Assembly: GCA_946614685.1 (NCBI GenBank)
Contig: CAMOHF010000041.1
Coordinates: 1 to 7,850, forward strand
DNA: 7,850 nt
Source: an uncultured Clostridia bacterium
Lineage (GTDB): Bacteria > Bacillota > Clostridia > Lachnospirales > Lachnospiraceae
Direction: 5' to 3'
This document shows positions 6,710 to 7,850 of the stretch, in pieces. Numbering within the stretch: the first letter of the stretch is position 1; the number at the start of each line of letters is the position of its first letter. Both the position numbers and the translations under genes were made by a program. Below the pieces are notes generated by a model that did no database searches, was not told the DNA's origin, and saw only the letters and a program-made list of their open reading frames with translations.

Positions 6710-7850
6710 ATGTCAGGATTTGTCTCAAATTTCGCCGACGGAAACGGCGAGTTCAAGTCAATCAACGGAAATTCGGCCCCTACCGTCAACTTCAATTTTA
6801 TGCTTGTGGTTGATGCGGTTTGGGACGTACCTTTAAAATCCGTTCACGTGATCCGCAAGGAGAATGAATACGACTACATTCAGGAGGGCGGCTTAAACGA
6901 TTATGTTCACATGATCCGAAAGCCGATCACGAAACCCTTCACCCTGCAGATCGAGCGCTATGTGGGAGCGGATTTTTACGACCCCCTGTCACTCGGTACG
7001 CAGCTTGCGTTGCCGATCTCACTTTCCGTGGGACGTTACTTAAAGCCCGGCATGTTTCTGCCGGACAGACAGTACATTTTCACGGGATGCGAGGTGACCG
7101 CCAAGGATTACGGCGAACTCGGCGCGGAAAAGAGCGGACTTCTCACGGAGACCACAACCATTGCTTTTGAGACGATGTATGCGATCGACAGCCCGCTTAC
7201 CAATATCAAAGAGCCCTGGAAATTCGACGGAAAGAAGGTCGAAGGCAACGGCAATGCATCGAGAAACACAGAGCGCGTCAAGGACGATCCTTCACTTGCC
7301 ACGATGATCTCACGAACCCAGAGATGGAGTATGGCAAAGGAACACGGCGGCTACGAAACCAGAAAGGACGATTCCGTATCCAGCCGACAGAACCTCCTGA
7401 TCGATGCTGATATCGATCCGTCCAAGCAGGATATGATCGACAACAAGCATTCCTGGAACTTCCCGAAGAAGGGTGAGGCTTACACCGGAACCGGCAATTC
7501 ATCCAGAAAGCAGGGCCTGACCAACGACCCTTCCAAGCAGGACATGATCGCCAAGGATAAAGCATGGAATTTCCCGAAGAAGGGTGAGGCTTACACCGGA
7601 ACAGGCAACTCATCCAGAAAGCAGGGCCTGACCAACGACCCTTCCAAGCAGGAGATGATCGCCAAGGATAAAGCGTGGAAGTATCCGAAGAAGGGTGAGT
7701 CATATACCGGAACAGGCACCTCATCCAGAAAGCAGGGCCTGACCAACGACCCGTCCAAGCAGGACATGATCGCCAAGGATAAAGCATGGAACTACCCGAA
7801 GAAGGGTGAGTCATATACCGGAACAGGCACCTCATCCAGAAAGCAGGGCC
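6710..7850 (+). CDS. Second tube-fold protein with C-terminal 37-residue repeats (3' partial)
   Basis: ATG 6710 is preceded by GAGGTGAT (6699-6706), which overlaps the stop of the previous ORF. The frame stays open to the window edge (380 codons visible). Residues about 1-165 look like a tube-fold domain when laid beside the tube protein of this window. VNFNFMLVVDAVWDVP matches its MNFLVTVAG segment; VHMIRKPITKPFTLQIERYV matches its KIPGLVKHGNVTLRFGY; YIFTGCEVTAKDYGELGAEK matches its WLLTNAWVTKYTAPELDAKT. It could thus be a Pvc5/Afp5-like tube initiator joining spike and tube. From residue 170 a hydrophilic repeat region follows, with Trp at 170, 206, 249, 286, 323 and 360. The last units are nearly identical and carry KKGEAYTGTGNSSRKQG and NDPSKQDMIAKDKAW. 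I know no such extension in the standard tube proteins. Confidence 0.85.
   Translation, partial: MSGFVSNFADGNGEFKSINGNSAPTVNFNFMLVVDAVWDVPLKSVHVIRKENEYDYIQEGGLNDYVHMIRKPITKPFTLQIERYVGADFYDPLSLGTQLALPISLSVGRYLKPGMFLPDRQYIFTGCEVTAKDYGELGAEKSGLLTETTTIAFETMYAIDSPLTNIKEPWKFDGKKVEGNGNASRNTERVKDDPSLATMISRTQRWSMAKEHGGYETRKDDSVSSRQNLLIDADIDPSKQDMIDNKHSWNFPKKGEAYTGTGNSSRKQGLTNDPSKQDMIAKDKAWNFPKKGEAYTGTGNSSRKQGLTNDPSKQEMIAKDKAWKYPKKGESYTGTGTSSRKQGLTNDPSKQDMIAKDKAWNYPKKGESYTGTGTSSRKQG
7457..7850 (+). repeat. 111-bp in-frame tandem repeat, 3 full copies plus a partial fourth
   Basis: Units start at 7457, 7568, 7679 and 7790, each exactly 111 bp (37 codons) apart; the fourth is cut by the window edge. Copies differ at few bases: for example Asn-Phe, Asn-Phe, Lys-Tyr and Asn-Tyr open the units, GEA or GES follows, and GNSS or GTSS occurs later. 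Two older, diverged units precede them, at about 7217-7324 and 7325-7456, recognisable by the DDPSLATMI and DPSKQDMI motifs and the Trp spacing. The near identity at the DNA level points to recent expansion by recombination or slippage. Confidence 0.95.

Noticed and set aside
7278..7835. 185-codon repetitive - strand frame rich in Trp, Pro and Ser
   Set aside because: It is the antisense of the 111-bp coding repeats of the tube-fold gene, whose + frame has a good RBS and a recognisable domain; the unit length being a multiple of three keeps the antisense frame open.
1..7850. Ordinary myophage prophage or type VI secretion locus
   Set aside because: No head, packaging, lysis or integrase genes and no Tss genes are seen; the DUF4255, DUF4280 and DUF6760-like set points to eCIS. 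Genes outside the window could still change this.
1..7850. CRISPR array, tRNA or rRNA genes, insertion sequences
   Set aside because: No spaced short repeats, no tRNA-like cloverleaf and no transposase frame were seen; the only repeats are the in-frame coding units and the 6022-6111 inverted repeats.

Overview
The window is an internal piece of a contractile injection system locus, all genes on the + strand. A phage-tail-type sheath (3728-5443), an inner tube protein (5500-6000), a Pvc16/DUF4255-type terminator (1965-2558) and a PAAR-like DUF4280 protein (3319-3708) sit together with two small tail-assembly proteins. DUF4255, DUF4280 and a DUF6760-like protein side by side is typical of extracellular contractile injection systems (eCIS, PVC/AFP-like) and not of ordinary myophage prophages or type VI secretion. 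Strong AAAGGAG/AGGAGG ribosome binding sites, TTG initiation, GC near 50% and the codon choices suggest a Firmicute, plausibly Lachnospiraceae. That taxonomic guess rests on general character only.

Layout: 1-1892 is the 3' part of a large helical protein of unknown function whose start lies upstream of the window. After a 72-bp gap come the DUF4255 protein, a beta-rich Ig-like partner protein in the same reading frame (separated by TAA plus one codon), the PAAR-like protein, the sheath and the tube. A 136-bp spacer (6001-6136) holds two strong, overlapping inverted repeats that cannot both form as hairpins. Then follow a tail assembly chaperone-like protein (6137-6499), a DUF6760-like ORF (about 6502-6705) with no ordinary start codon, and a second tube-fold protein (6710 to beyond the right edge) whose C-terminal part consists of 37-residue tandem repeats.

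How they would work together: the tube polymerises on a baseplate/spike outside this window, the sheath assembles around it, the DUF4255 protein caps the distal end and the PAAR-like protein tips the spike. The small proteins between the two tube genes occupy the place where long-tailed phages encode their frameshifted tail assembly chaperones. An A AAT TTT heptamer near the end of the chaperone gene would join it to the DUF6760-like ORF by a -1 shift. The most notable signals are this candidate frameshift, the competing hairpins after the tube gene, and the repeat-bearing second tube protein.
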